A stretch of 64,000 nucleotides of DNA from Maribacter arenosus (GCF_014610845.1 NZ_JABTCG010000004.1:558001-622000), one strand, 5' to 3'; shown: positions 17,525-26,798, counted from the stretch's first letter. The notes: a model not told the origin generated them from the letters alone. A program made the numbers and translations.

Positions 17525-18403
17525 ATGAAAAGGATTCTTTGTTTGGTTATAATAAGTGTTTTGTTTAGTAGTAATGCGGTCACTGCAGAAGTCTCCAAGG
17601 ATGAAAAGCAAGCCTTGCTAGACTTCTATTATAGTACGAACGGAGCAGCTTGGAAAGTCACTTGGGATATGAATGCTCCTTCTGATACCTGGCATGGGGT
17701 CAAGGTAGTCAATAATCAGGTTGTGGAGATTAATTTATTCCATAACAATTTGACCGGGACATTGCCCATGAGTATCGGTAAACTTGTACACCTTCGAAAA
17801 TTGAATTTGGCATTTAATGCAATTTCTGGAAAGCTGCCTACGGGTTTGGGTCTATTGAAGGAACTCAAGGTTTTAAAACTTGAAATGAACCGATTTAAAG
17901 GTCCTTTGCCCAATACCATTGGCATGATGGCCAAACTGGAAGAACTATCCATTTTCAATAATTTCATATCAGGAAGTATTCCTGAAGCATTGGGCGGGCT
18001 TAAAAATCTGAAGATCCTGAACCTCTCGAGCAATAATTTAAAAGGGACCATTCCCAAATCATTGGGCGATTTGACTAAATTGGAAAGTCTTGGGCTTTTC
18101 GAGAACGGATTGGATGGTAGAATACCAAATGAAATGGGCAACTTAACAGAATTGAAGGAACTGGTCTTGGCCAATAATCAATTAAGAGGTGAAATCCCTA
18201 AGGAATTTTCACAGTTGGCCAGCTTAGAAATATTCCAAATACAGAATAACAACTTCAATTCCTTTGAGAATTTAGGGATGATGGAAACAAAAGGTATGTT
18301 GGTATTTGATTATGATAAGGATGATACCCAAATGGAATTCAAAGATATTAACTTTAGCAAAACTAGGATGGCAGACACAAAGTTCGAAGATGTTGAGGAT
18401 TAG
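17525..18403 (+). CDS. Secreted leucine-rich-repeat protein, plant-like LRR type
   Basis: 292 residues with a Sec signal peptide (MKRILCLVIISVLFSSNAVTAE), then a cap (DEKQALLDFYYSTNGAAWKVTWDM ... WHGVKV) like the N-terminal LRR cap of plant receptor proteins. About six repeats of the 24-residue LxxLxLxxNxLxGxIPxxLGxL type follow (for example LKVLKLEMNRFKGPLPNTIG, LKILNLSSNNLKGTIPKSLG, LKELVLANNQLRGEIPKEFS). After the repeats is an acidic tail of about 40 residues. No type IX C-terminal sorting domain was recognised. It is a single-gene unit with its own promoter and terminator. Binding function is inferred; the partner is unknown. Confidence 0.88.
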   Translation: MKRILCLVIISVLFSSNAVTAEVSKDEKQALLDFYYSTNGAAWKVTWDMNAPSDTWHGVKVVNNQVVEINLFHNNLTGTLPMSIGKLVHLRKLNLAFNAISGKLPTGLGLLKELKVLKLEMNRFKGPLPNTIGMMAKLEELSIFNNFISGSIPEALGGLKNLKILNLSSNNLKGTIPKSLGDLTKLESLGLFENGLDGRIPNEMGNLTELKELVLANNQLRGEIPKEFSQLASLEIFQIQNNNFNSFENLGMMETKGMLVFDYDKDDTQMEFKDINFSKTRMADTKFEDVED

Positions 18404-18434
18404 TTAGTGATTCATAGTTTTAGTTAGTTTGGTT

Positions 18435-18465
18435 AAAAGGGATGCAAAAGCATCCCTTTTTATTT
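18435..18465 (+). terminator. Terminator of the LRR gene
   Basis: AAAAGGGATGC pairs perfectly with GCATCCCTTTT around a 4-nt A loop (18435-18460), followed by further T. Confidence 0.92.
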
Positions 18466-18520
18466 AACAAATAGGTCACAGCACTAGTTTTCAATAGTTA
18501 ATATTGTGATAATTTTAACA

Positions 18521-18540
18521 TTAGTTGCATATGCAACTAA
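18521..18540. promoter_or_regulatory. Perfect 20-bp palindrome, probable MarR operator
   Basis: TTAGTTGCATATGCAACTAA reads the same on both strands and ends 24 bp before the marR ATG, the usual place for an autoregulatory MarR site. The core TTGCATATGCAA is a form often bound by MarR proteins. The binding protein is inferred from position. Confidence 0.85.
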
Positions 18541-18564
18541 TGTGGATTTCGCTAGATTCGCCGA

Positions 18565-19035
18565 ATGAAATCAGAGGAGGTTCATATTGATTTTGAGAAC
18601 TCTATAGCCCCATGGGTGGGTAAGACTTCAAAAATTGTTGATTATTATTTGCATGACCTACTAAACCAATTTGGTTTGGACATGTCCAAAGAACAAGTGA
18701 TTACCCTTAAAATGTTGCATGAGAATGAAGGTGATGGCCTTAATCAAAATGACCTGGCCTTTTTAACTTCTAGGGATAAATCATCTTTGGCACGATTACT
18801 TTCAAAAATGGAAAAAAAGAAATATATCCTTAGAAAACAGGATAAAGTAGACAAACGGATCAATCAAGTTTTTTTGACCGATGAGGGTAGGGCGGTTTTC
18901 AAACAATCAAAAATTGTTTTGAAAAAGCTTATGTGTACGATGGAAAAAAATATCAGCGAAGCAGAAAAAAAACAATTGATCGGAATATTGAAAAAAGTAC
19001 AATTTAATTTACAACAGGAAAAAGTAGGACTATAG
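18565..19035 (+). CDS. MarR family transcriptional regulator
   Basis: 156 residues with the winged-helix layout of MarR: an N-terminal dimerisation helix, the DNA-binding region about residues 48-110 (LTSRDKSSLARLLSKMEKKKYILRKQ, then the wing VDKRINQVFLTDEGRAVF), and a C-terminal helix. The signature DKRINQVFLTDEG is the usual MarR wing. It is the first gene of an efflux operon and probably represses it, releasing on ligand binding. The adaptor gene follows after 9 bp. The ligand is unknown. Confidence 0.94.
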   Translation: MKSEEVHIDFENSIAPWVGKTSKIVDYYLHDLLNQFGLDMSKEQVITLKMLHENEGDGLNQNDLAFLTSRDKSSLARLLSKMEKKKYILRKQDKVDKRINQVFLTDEGRAVFKQSKIVLKKLMCTMEKNISEAEKKQLIGILKKVQFNLQQEKVGL

Positions 19036-19044
19036 CCAAACCGC

Positions 19045-20190
19045 ATGAGAAAAACAATATTAAGTATTTTGGGTGTTCTGATTATTGTGGCATCTGTTTT
19101 TGTTGCAAGAATGATTATTAATAGTAAGAACAATGCACGACCCAAGGCCGAAAAAGTGGTTAAGACCGTATTTACGCAAAAAGCACAAAATGGCAATGTT
19201 TCCATTGTGGTTCCGGCAAATGGTAATTTAAAGGCAAAAAACCGCCTAGAGCTTTATGCCGAAGTACAAGGGGTTTTTCGTAGCGGCACCAAACTTTTTC
19301 GACCAGGGCAAAAGTATGGAAAGGGTGAGACTATCATACGCATTGATGCCTCGGAATATGCCGCAAATGTGCAATCGGCAAAAAGTAATCTTTACAATCA
19401 ACTTACTTCGATAATGCCAGATCTGCGATTGGATTATCCTGATATATTCCCGAAATGGCAAACCTATCTTAACGGTTTTGATATGGGTGAAACCACCCCG
19501 GAATTCCCGGAAATGACCTCTGAACAAGAAAAATTCTTTATCACTGGGAGGGGAATCCTGACTACCTATTACAATGTAAAGAATATGGAGCAGCGACTTT
19601 CGAAATATAGAATTTCAGCCCCATTCAACGGGGTACTGACCGAGGCTTTGGTCACCGAGGGCACGTTGATCCGATCAGGTCAAAAATTAGGGGAATTCAT
19701 CAATACCGATAGCTACGAATTGGAAGTCTCAATTAGTAAAGAATTCAGCGATTTGCTGGTAGTAGGGGAGCAGGTTGCACTTTCCAATCTAGATAAAACC
19801 AAGAATTATATGGGTAAAGTCATACGGATCAATGGGAGTGTGGATCAGGCTACCCAAACCATAAAAGCCTATATAGAGGTAAAGGACAGTGCCCTAAGGG
19901 AGGGAATGTATTTGGAAGCCAATCTCAATGCCAAGGAAGAAACCAATGCCATTGAAATTGATAGAAATTTACTGATGGAAAATAATCAAATATTTGTTGT
20001 TCGCGACTCTCTTTTAGATTTAATCGATGTTGATCCGGTTTATTTTTCTAATAAAACAGTGGTATTAAAAGAAGTTCCCAATGGGGTAACGATCTTAAGT
20101 AAACCTGTAATGGGAGCTTATGCGGGGATGCTTATTAAGCAATATAAAGGGGATGGGATGGATGATTCACTTAAATCAACCAACGAATGA
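19045..20190 (+). CDS. RND efflux periplasmic adaptor (HlyD/AcrA type)
   Basis: 381 residues. One N-terminal hydrophobic helix (TILSILGVLIIVASVFVARMII) anchors it in the inner membrane; then the split lipoyl/barrel-sandwich domain (GNGNLKAKNRLELYAEVQGVF near residue 60 and RISAPFNGVLTEALVTEGTLIRSGQKLGEF near 190) flanks a short helical hairpin, followed by a beta-barrel domain. It links the RND pump to the outer-membrane channel. Its stop overlaps the ATG of the pump gene by 4 bp (ATGA), indicating translational coupling. Confidence 0.93.
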   Translation: MRKTILSILGVLIIVASVFVARMIINSKNNARPKAEKVVKTVFTQKAQNGNVSIVVPANGNLKAKNRLELYAEVQGVFRSGTKLFRPGQKYGKGETIIRIDASEYAANVQSAKSNLYNQLTSIMPDLRLDYPDIFPKWQTYLNGFDMGETTPEFPEMTSEQEKFFITGRGILTTYYNVKNMEQRLSKYRISAPFNGVLTEALVTEGTLIRSGQKLGEFINTDSYELEVSISKEFSDLLVVGEQVALSNLDKTKNYMGKVIRINGSVDQATQTIKAYIEVKDSALREGMYLEANLNAKEETNAIEIDRNLLMENNQIFVVRDSLLDLIDVDPVYFSNKTVVLKEVPNGVTILSKPVMGAYAGMLIKQYKGDGMDDSLKSTNE

Positions 20191-23100
20191 GGAATGTTAT
20201 CTCATATTTCATAAAGTATCATGTTGCAGTAAATGTATTCATTTTCGCATTTTTTATTTTTGGTATTTTAGGAGCACTTTCATTAAAGTCTTCATTTTTT
20301 CCACTTACCGATTCCAAGAATATTTTTATTAGCATTACTTATCCTGGCGCCTCACCACAAGAGGTCGAAGAAGGTATTGTGTTAAAAATCGAGGATAATC
20401 TTAAAGGATTGGAAGGCGTTGATAGGGTTACTTCAACCTCAAGGGAAAACAGTGGTAATATCAATGTAGAAATCGAAAAAGGCCGCGATATCGATTTTAT
20501 GCTGTTACAGGTAAAAAATGCCGTTGACAGGGTACCCACGTTCCCAACTGGGATGGAACCGTTGATTGTATCAAAGTTAGAAGCGATACGGCAAACCATT
20601 AGCTTCGCCATCAGCGGTGAGCAAATACCGCTGGCCACTTTGAAGCAGATAGGTAGACAAATAGAGAATGATATTAGGGCGATAGATGGAATTTCGCAGA
20701 TTACGATGTCGGGATACCCCCAGGAAGAAATAGAAATCGCGGTAAACGAAAACAGCCTTTTGGCATACGATTTAACCTTCAATGAGGTTTCCCAAGCTGT
20801 AGGTAATGCCAATATACTCGTGACCGGTGGCAATATTAAAACGGATGCGGAGGAATATTTGATTAGGGCCAATAATAGATCATATTATGGAAAAGAACTC
20901 TCAAATATTATTGTAAAAGCAGACCCAAATGGGCAAACGGTACGTCTTAAGGATGTGGCCATAATACGTGACCGGTTTTCCGAAACACCAAATGCTTCCT
21001 ACTTTAATGGGAACATGTCGGTCAGTACCACGATTACCAGTACCAATACAGAGGATTTGATTGACTCTGCCCAAAAGGTTAAGGATTATGTAGCGGATTT
21101 TAATCAAAAATACAATAATGTTCAATTAAATGTGGTTAGTGACCAATCCAAAACCTTGACCCAAAGAACAGAACTATTGACTGAGAATGCCATTTTGGGT
21201 ATGATTTTGGTTTTACTTTTCCTTTCCCTCTTTTTGAACACAAGATTAGCGTTTTGGGTGGCTTTTGGATTACCGATTTCCTTTTTGGGAATGTTCGTCT
21301 TTGCCGGCTTTTTTAATGTAACTATAAATGTACTGTCCCTGTTCGGAATGATCATTGTTATAGGTATTCTGGTCGATGACGGTATCGTGATAGCCGAGAA
21401 TATATACCAGCACTACGAAAAAGGAAAGTCACCTATACAAGCGGCAATAGATGGTACTATGGAAGTGATTCCGCCTATTGTTTCAGCAATTATTACCACG
21501 ATTTTGGCATTCTCTATATTCCTGTTTTTAGACGGTAGAATAGGGGAGTTTTTTGGGGAGGTTTCTGTTATCGTAATATTGACCCTTGCGGTTTCTTTAA
21601 TAGAAGCGCTGATTATACTGCCTGCTCATTTGGCACATTCAAAAGCCCTTCAGCCCATAGATAAAAAGGAAAAAACCGGAATTGCAAAAGCCTTTGCAAA
21701 ACTGCGCATAATCAACCAATCGGGAGATCGATTTATGAAATGGATGAGGGATAAAATGTATAGCCCTACCCTCAAGTTTGCCATGCAATATAAGATGCTT
21801 TCGTTTGGAATATTCGCGATGCTTTTGATTTTGACTTTAGGGTCAATAGGCGGTGGAATTATTCAAACCACCTTCTTTCCTAGAATTGCAAGTGATAGGG
21901 TACAGGTTGAATTATTGATGCCCAACGGCACCAATGAGAAAGTAACAGATTCCATAATATCATTAATTGAGGAAAAGGCGGAAATTGTAAATAAAGAATT
22001 AACCGAAAAATATTTGAAAGGTACCGATAAAGAACTTTTTGAGAATGTTATTAGAAATTTAGGTCCAGGTTCATCCGCGGCCACATTAACTTTAAACTTA
22101 TTGCCAGGTGAAGAACGTCCTGATGCGATTAGATCGGATATGGTAACCAGTCGTCTTAGGGAATTGGTAGGACCAGTGATAGGTGTTGAAAGTTTAATTT
22201 ATGGTTCAGGCGGTAATTTCGGGGGTAGTCCGGTATCAGTATCGCTTTTGGGAAATAATATTGAGGATTTGAAGGCCGCCAAAGATGAACTAAAGGCCGC
22301 TATGGTTGAAAATTCAGCCTTAAAGGATGTGGCGGACAATGATCCGGCCGGGATCAAGGAAATACGTCTGGAACTTAAGGATAATGCTTATTTATTGGGA
22401 TTGGATCTTAGTGCAGTTATGAATCAGGTTAGGGCTGGTTTCTTTGGTACCCAAGCGCAGCGTTTTCAACGCGGTCAGGATGAAATTCGGGTTTGGGTAC
22501 GTTATGACCGTGAAAACCGATCCTCAATTTCCGATTTGGATGAAATGCGGATCCAGACCCCATCGGGTAATCGGGTTCCGTTAAAGGAAATCGCCAATTA
22601 TACGATAGAGAGGGGCGATGTGGCCATAAATAGGTTAGAGGGTAGGCGTGAAATCCAGATTTCAGCAGACCTCAAAGATGAGAATACCACAAGTGCAACG
22701 GATATCATGGCCGAAATACAAAATGATATAATGCCAGAAATACAATCCAAATATCCGTCTGTAACCCCGTCTTATGAGGGTCAGAATAGGGAAGCAGGCA
22801 AAATGTTGAAGTCATTGAAAAGTGTAGGCATCACTGTTTTACTCTTAATTTATATAACCATTGCATTTACCTTTCGTAGTTTCAGTCAACCTTTAATGTT
22901 GATTCTGCTGGTTCCTTTCAGCATTACAGCAGTGGGTTGGGGGCATTATATCCACGGTTTCCCCATCAATATTCTATCGATGTTGGGAGTGATTGCTTTG
23001 ATAGGGATCATGGTCAATGATGGTTTGGTGCTCATAGGTAAATTCAACGGTAATCTGAGACAGGGCATGAAGTTCGATGATGCCCTCATTGAAGCGGGAA

Positions 23101-23435
23101 AATCAAGATTTAGAGCTATTTTCTTAACGTCTATTACAACCATTGCTGGTCTTGCACCTTTGCTATTGGAAAAGAGTAGACAAGCCCAATTTTTGAAACC
23201 TATGGCGATTTCCATTGCGTATGGGATTGCTTTTGCGACAATACTGACCTTATTGATGCTGCCTTTGTTCCTCTCATTTAGCAACAAGATCAAAGTGCGT
23301 ACAAAATGGCTTAAGACTGGTCATAAAGTAACCAAGGAAGAGGTTGAGAGGGCCATTAAAGAACAGAAGGAAGAAGCCTATTTAAGCGGAGATCTTTCGC
23401 AAGGTCACGAAATATTAAATACTGATAATCAATAA
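20187..23435 (+). CDS. RND family efflux transporter (inner-membrane pump)
   Basis: 1082 residues, the full length for an AcrB-type pump of the hydrophobe/amphiphile efflux branch. Seen: transmembrane helix at about 12-31, a large porter loop, helices around 340-540 with the proton-relay Asp pair in GILVDDGIVIAENIYQHYEKG, a second large loop, and helices around 885-1020 with GIMVNDGLVLIGKFN. It drives proton-coupled export with the adjacent adaptor and TolC-like gene. The substrate cannot be predicted. It belongs to the marR-led operon. Confidence 0.95.
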   Translation: MRNVISYFIKYHVAVNVFIFAFFIFGILGALSLKSSFFPLTDSKNIFISITYPGASPQEVEEGIVLKIEDNLKGLEGVDRVTSTSRENSGNINVEIEKGRDIDFMLLQVKNAVDRVPTFPTGMEPLIVSKLEAIRQTISFAISGEQIPLATLKQIGRQIENDIRAIDGISQITMSGYPQEEIEIAVNENSLLAYDLTFNEVSQAVGNANILVTGGNIKTDAEEYLIRANNRSYYGKELSNIIVKADPNGQTVRLKDVAIIRDRFSETPNASYFNGNMSVSTTITSTNTEDLIDSAQKVKDYVADFNQKYNNVQLNVVSDQSKTLTQRTELLTENAILGMILVLLFLSLFLNTRLAFWVAFGLPISFLGMFVFAGFFNVTINVLSLFGMIIVIGILVDDGIVIAENIYQHYEKGKSPIQAAIDGTMEVIPPIVSAIITTILAFSIFLFLDGRIGEFFGEVSVIVILTLAVSLIEALIILPAHLAHSKALQPIDKKEKTGIAKAFAKLRIINQSGDRFMKWMRDKMYSPTLKFAMQYKMLSFGIFAMLLILTLGSIGGGIIQTTFFPRIASDRVQVELLMPNGTNEKVTDSIISLIEEKAEIVNKELTEKYLKGTDKELFENVIRNLGPGSSAATLTLNLLPGEERPDAIRSDMVTSRLRELVGPVIGVESLIYGSGGNFGGSPVSVSLLGNNIEDLKAAKDELKAAMVENSALKDVADNDPAGIKEIRLELKDNAYLLGLDLSAVMNQVRAGFFGTQAQRFQRGQDEIRVWVRYDRENRSSISDLDEMRIQTPSGNRVPLKEIANYTIERGDVAINRLEGRREIQISADLKDENTTSATDIMAEIQNDIMPEIQSKYPSVTPSYEGQNREAGKMLKSLKSVGITVLLLIYITIAFTFRSFSQPLMLILLVPFSITAVGWGHYIHGFPINILSMLGVIALIGIMVNDGLVLIGKFNGNLRQGMKFDDALIEAGKSRFRAIFLTSITTIAGLAPLLLEKSRQAQFLKPMAISIAYGIAFATILTLLMLPLFLSFSNKIKVRTKWLKTGHKVTKEEVERAIKEQKEEAYLSGDLSQGHEILNTDNQ

Positions 23436-23442
23436 GTGTTTT

Positions 23443-24855
23443 ATGAGGTGTATGGAATTAGAACACATTAACAGGAACCCTCGAGAAGAACAATGGTCCA
23501 TTATAAGGGCTAAGTTAGTTGTTATAATAGGTGTAATTGGGCTGTTCGGAATAGGTGTGCGGGCCCAAGATAAGGTGTTGACCAAAGAGGATGCAATTGC
23601 ACTTGCCTTGGAACATAATTATGGCATAAATGTGGCTAAAAATGATGTTGAGGTTGCCAAAAACAATAAAAATGTATTGAATTCGGGTTATTTGCCCACT
23701 CTCACAGGTAGTGCGAACGCCAATTACAGTAGGGACGATTCCGTTATTGAATTTCCTGGACAGTTCAACGAAGACGGTAGCCCAAGAGGGGATTTGGAAA
23801 TTAATCAGGCAGAGGCACAACGGTATTCCTCGGTACTAAGCGCGAATTATACCTTATTTGATGGTTTAGGTCGCTTGTACAACTATAAAAGGTTAAAAGA
23901 GCAATATCAGTTGTCTGAATTACAGGCAAGGGAAACCATAGAAAACACCTTATTGCAATTATTCAGTGTTTACTATGAAATAGCCAGACTTACTGAAAAT
24001 GAAAATGTACTTAAACAAGCCCTTGACATTTCAAGAGATCGGTATCGACGTGCACAATACGCCTTTGAATACGGGCAAAGCACCAAACTCGATATATTAA
24101 ATGCCCAAGTAGACATTACTAATGACAGTATCAGTACTTTGAATGCCAGACAACAACTCTCGAATACAAAGCGCGATCTTAATGTATTGTTGAACCAGAG
24201 TTTAGATGCCTTATACACCGTTGATACCTTGGTTAGCTTTATTCCAAAAATTAAATTGGAGGAATTTGTTGAACAAGCAAAACTAAATAACGTCGCCCTA
24301 TTGCAAACCGAAAAAGGTCTTGCAATAAATGCCTATGATATCAAGGTACAGAAGTCAGGTTATTTGCCCAAAGTCGGTTTAAATGGATCTTATGGTTGGA
24401 ATTTGAACCAAAGCGCCGCTTCGGCGTTTTTCCCGGGAACCAACAACAATAACTATAATTTAGGTTTAGGAGCCAGCCTTACCTGGAATTTATTTGATGG
24501 AGGAGGAACCACGGTTAGGGTAAAGAACGCTAAAATAGCCTTTGAGAATCAAGAGTTGTTAAAAAAACAAATAGAACTTGAAGTTGATCGCGATATTCAG
24601 AATGCTATGGCCATCTATGAAAATAAACTGGTCATTTATACCATTCAAGAACAAAACGTTATCACCAACCAAAACAATTTTGAACGCTCAAAGGAGCAGT
24701 TTCAATTGGGTAGAATAACATCTATAGAGTTTAGACAGGCCCAGATAAATTTATTGAATGCCCAGACCAATAAGAATTTGGCCAAATATGAGGCCAAATT
24801 GGCAGAACTGCAATTGTTGCAACTTACAGGTCAGTTATTGAATGTGGAACTTTAA
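23443..24855 (+). CDS. TolC family outer-membrane efflux channel
   Basis: 470 residues. An N-terminal signal segment (about residues 20-40, AKLVVIIGVIGLFGIGVRAQ) precedes the mature part starting at DKVLTKEDAIALALEHNYGINVAKND. Two structural repeats of the outer-membrane efflux protein type follow, each with long helices and beta strands (FDGLGRLYNYKRLKEQYQLSE and LFDGGGTTVRVKNAKIAFEN mark the strand-helix boundaries). The N-terminus before the signal is unusually long and polar; a later ATG at 23452 would shorten it slightly. It completes the tripartite pump. Confidence 0.93.
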   Translation: MRCMELEHINRNPREEQWSIIRAKLVVIIGVIGLFGIGVRAQDKVLTKEDAIALALEHNYGINVAKNDVEVAKNNKNVLNSGYLPTLTGSANANYSRDDSVIEFPGQFNEDGSPRGDLEINQAEAQRYSSVLSANYTLFDGLGRLYNYKRLKEQYQLSELQARETIENTLLQLFSVYYEIARLTENENVLKQALDISRDRYRRAQYAFEYGQSTKLDILNAQVDITNDSISTLNARQQLSNTKRDLNVLLNQSLDALYTVDTLVSFIPKIKLEEFVEQAKLNNVALLQTEKGLAINAYDIKVQKSGYLPKVGLNGSYGWNLNQSAASAFFPGTNNNNYNLGLGASLTWNLFDGGGTTVRVKNAKIAFENQELLKKQIELEVDRDIQNAMAIYENKLVIYTIQEQNVITNQNNFERSKEQFQLGRITSIEFRQAQINLLNAQTNKNLAKYEAKLAELQLLQLTGQLLNVEL

Positions 24856-24858
24856 ACC

Positions 24859-25041
24859 ATGTACGAACATTTTTTCCAATGTCCATACTGCTGGGAAGAA
24901 ATATCCATGTTACTGGACACTTCCATACCAGTACAAACCTATGTCGAGGATTGTGAGGTTTGTTGCAACCCTATAGAAATCACCCCCACATTCGAGAAGA
25001 ATGTACTCATGGCATTTGAAGCAAACGGCTTGGAACAGTAA
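24859..25041 (+). CDS. CPXCG-motif cysteine-rich small protein
   Basis: 60 residues, starting 3 bp after the TolC-like gene. It has two cysteine pairs: QCPYCWEE near the N-terminus and DCEVCCNPIEI near the middle, the pattern of the Cys-rich CPXCG family, which probably binds one metal ion. The end is acidic. Function is unknown; in Bacteroidota and proteobacteria it is a short stand-alone cytoplasmic protein. It is the last gene of the efflux operon. Confidence 0.85.
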   Translation: MYEHFFQCPYCWEEISMLLDTSIPVQTYVEDCEVCCNPIEITPTFEKNVLMAFEANGLEQ

Positions 25042-25056
25042 ATAAGGAAGTCCTAG

Positions 25057-25088
25057 AAATGCACTAATTTTCTCAATTAGTTGCATTT
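25057..25088. repeat. Imperfect inverted repeat after the efflux operon
   Basis: AAATGCACTAATT (25057-25069) faces AATTAGTTGCATTT (25075-25088), pairing fully except for one unpaired base. The right arm contains TTAGTTGCAT, identical to one half of the palindrome before marR. It may be a terminator or a second binding site of the MarR protein. Confidence 0.6.
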
Positions 25089-25174
25089 ATTTTAATAATG
25101 ATCAAGTCGATTGTACCATTGGGCATTTTCAACAAAATGATTAGAAATTGATACCGTGTTTATTACGTTTAGAA

Positions 25175-25206
25175 ATTAAATTTTAATAATTTTATTAAAA
25201 TTTAAT
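25175..25206. repeat. Near-perfect 32-bp AT-only inverted repeat at the FGE-like start codon
   Basis: Arms ATTAAATTTTAATAA and TTATTAAAATTTAAT are exact complements over 15 bp with a 2-bp centre. The repeat ends 2 bp before the ATG at 25209. It could be a protein-binding dyad or an mRNA hairpin hiding the ribosome entry site. Confidence 0.8.
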
Positions 25207-25208
25207 CA

Positions 25209-26237
25209 ATGACCTTCGAACACAGCAAACTTCCCAAATATCGTTACTTACCCTTTGCAATTTTAAGTATTCCCTTTTTTATTATCTCTTGTAAATCCTC
25301 GGTCGCTACCACAGAAGTGCCCGTTACCAAAAAAATAAGCGAGGTATATACCGAAACCATACCGATGACGGATGAATCATTTGAAATGGTTTTAGTTCCT
25401 GAAGGTGAATTCATTATGGGAAGTCCGGCAAATGAGACGAACAGAAAAGATAATGAGGGGCCTCAAAAGAAGGTTGCCATTGATGCCTTTTGGATGGGCA
25501 AATATGAAGTAACTTGGAACACTTTTGAACTTTTCTTTAAGCAGAACCAAGAACTTTTCGAAGATTTGGAAATGGATAAACGCAATGCCATAGATGCCAT
25601 AACAAGGCCTAGTCCACCTTATGAAGATCCTTCCTATGGTATGGGTAAGGAAGATTTTCCCGCGGTGAGTATGTCGACCTACTCGGCTTTGGTTTTTTGT
25701 AAATGGCTTAGCGAAATAACCGGACGTTTCTACAGATTGCCCACAGAGGCCGAATGGGAATATGCGGCCAGGGCAGGATCCAAGACTTCATACGAGTTCG
25801 GTGATTCAATTGAACAATTGGAGCAATATGCCGTTTTTTACAAAAATTCGAATGGCAAGTATGCTAAAGTTGGGACAAAATCCCCAAATAAATGGGGATT
25901 GTATGATATGCATGGTAATGTTGCCGAATGGACCTTGGATCAATATAAACCTGATGCCTATGTTACCATGGAAGAAGACAATCCATGGGTTGTGCCTCGA
26001 GTAATCCACCCGCGGGTTATCCGGGGAGGTTCCTGGGATGATAATGCAAAGGATTTGAGGTCTGCCGCCCGAAGGGCATCTAGTAGTAATTTACAAAAAC
26101 GAGACCCACAGATACCGAAAAGTTTTTGGTGGTTTACCGATTCTAATTTTGTGGGTATGCGATTAGTGAGTCCCAAGGAGCAACCAAACCCGGAGGATCA
26201 GAAAAAATTCTGGCAAATGGTCCTTGATGAAGGATAA
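25209..26237 (+). CDS. FGE-sulfatase-fold lipoprotein (SUMF1-like)
   Basis: 342 residues. An N-terminal signal with lipobox (FFIISCKSS) makes it an envelope lipoprotein. The rest has the formylglycine-generating-enzyme fold: FEMVLVPEGEFIMGSPANE, GKYEVTWNTFELFF, FPAVSMSTYSALVFCKWLSE, YRLPTEAEWEYAARAGS, LYDMHGNVAEWTLDQY and VIRGGSWDD. The paired active-site cysteines of true FGE are not evident, so a binding or structural role as in GldK is more likely than sulfatase maturation. No sulfatase gene is nearby. It starts a tight operon with yceI-like, apbE, SDR and FAH genes. Confidence 0.88.
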   Translation: MTFEHSKLPKYRYLPFAILSIPFFIISCKSSVATTEVPVTKKISEVYTETIPMTDESFEMVLVPEGEFIMGSPANETNRKDNEGPQKKVAIDAFWMGKYEVTWNTFELFFKQNQELFEDLEMDKRNAIDAITRPSPPYEDPSYGMGKEDFPAVSMSTYSALVFCKWLSEITGRFYRLPTEAEWEYAARAGSKTSYEFGDSIEQLEQYAVFYKNSNGKYAKVGTKSPNKWGLYDMHGNVAEWTLDQYKPDAYVTMEEDNPWVVPRVIHPRVIRGGSWDDNAKDLRSAARRASSSNLQKRDPQIPKSFWWFTDSNFVGMRLVSPKEQPNPEDQKKFWQMVLDEG

Positions 26238-26254
26238 TCAAAAAATTCAATAGC

Positions 26255-26797
26255 ATGAAAGATACAATGTTTTTACTGTTGGCAATGTTTGCTTCCATCT
26301 CGGTAGTTGCCCAAGAAAACTTCACGTTAACCAATGAAAGTACATTATCGGTCGATGGTACTTCCACTTTGCACGATTGGACGGTTACCGCCAATACCTA
26401 TCAAGGTTCATTGATTTTGGATGATCATGTTTTTACAACGATTTCATTTGAGGTTGATGTAGCTAGTATTGTCAGTACTAGGGGAGCGACCATGGATAAG
26501 AAAACCCACAATGCCTTAAAAAAGGATGAACACCCCAAAATCATTTTCATAGCCAAGGATGTTGCTTTTTCAGAAGGTGACAATCAAAGTATTCAAGGAA
26601 AATTGACTATCGCTGGTGTAGGGAAAGATGTTGTTATTGATGCAACCATAAAGATATTCGAAGGTAAGATCCAAATAGCAGGCGATCATAAAATCACGTT
26701 ACAAGATTATAACATGGAACCTCCGACGGCTATGTTCGGTTCTATTGTGGTAGGTGACGATGTTGTTGTTAATTTCGATTTGATTTTTACGAAATAA
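26255..26797 (+). CDS. YceI family periplasmic lipocalin-like protein
   Basis: 180 residues with a Sec signal peptide (MKDTMFLLLAMFASISVVAQE), then the YceI beta-barrel: LSVDGTSTLHDWTVTANTYQGSL near the start, ISFEVDVASI, MDKKTHNALKKDEHPKIIFIAKDV and GKLTIAGVGKDVVIDATI. YceI proteins bind long isoprenoid or other lipids, such as quinones, in the periplasm. It is 17 bp after the FGE-like gene and ends 1 bp before the apbE start, so the three are cotranscribed. A redox-linked role with ApbE is inferred from position only. Confidence 0.93.
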   Translation: MKDTMFLLLAMFASISVVAQENFTLTNESTLSVDGTSTLHDWTVTANTYQGSLILDDHVFTTISFEVDVASIVSTRGATMDKKTHNALKKDEHPKIIFIAKDVAFSEGDNQSIQGKLTIAGVGKDVVIDATIKIFEGKIQIAGDHKITLQDYNMEPPTAMFGSIVVGDDVVVNFDLIFTK

Positions 26798-26798
26798 A

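Noticed and set aside
25209-26237. True formylglycine-generating enzyme for sulfatases
   Set aside because: The paired active-site cysteines are not evident, and no sulfatase gene is in the window.
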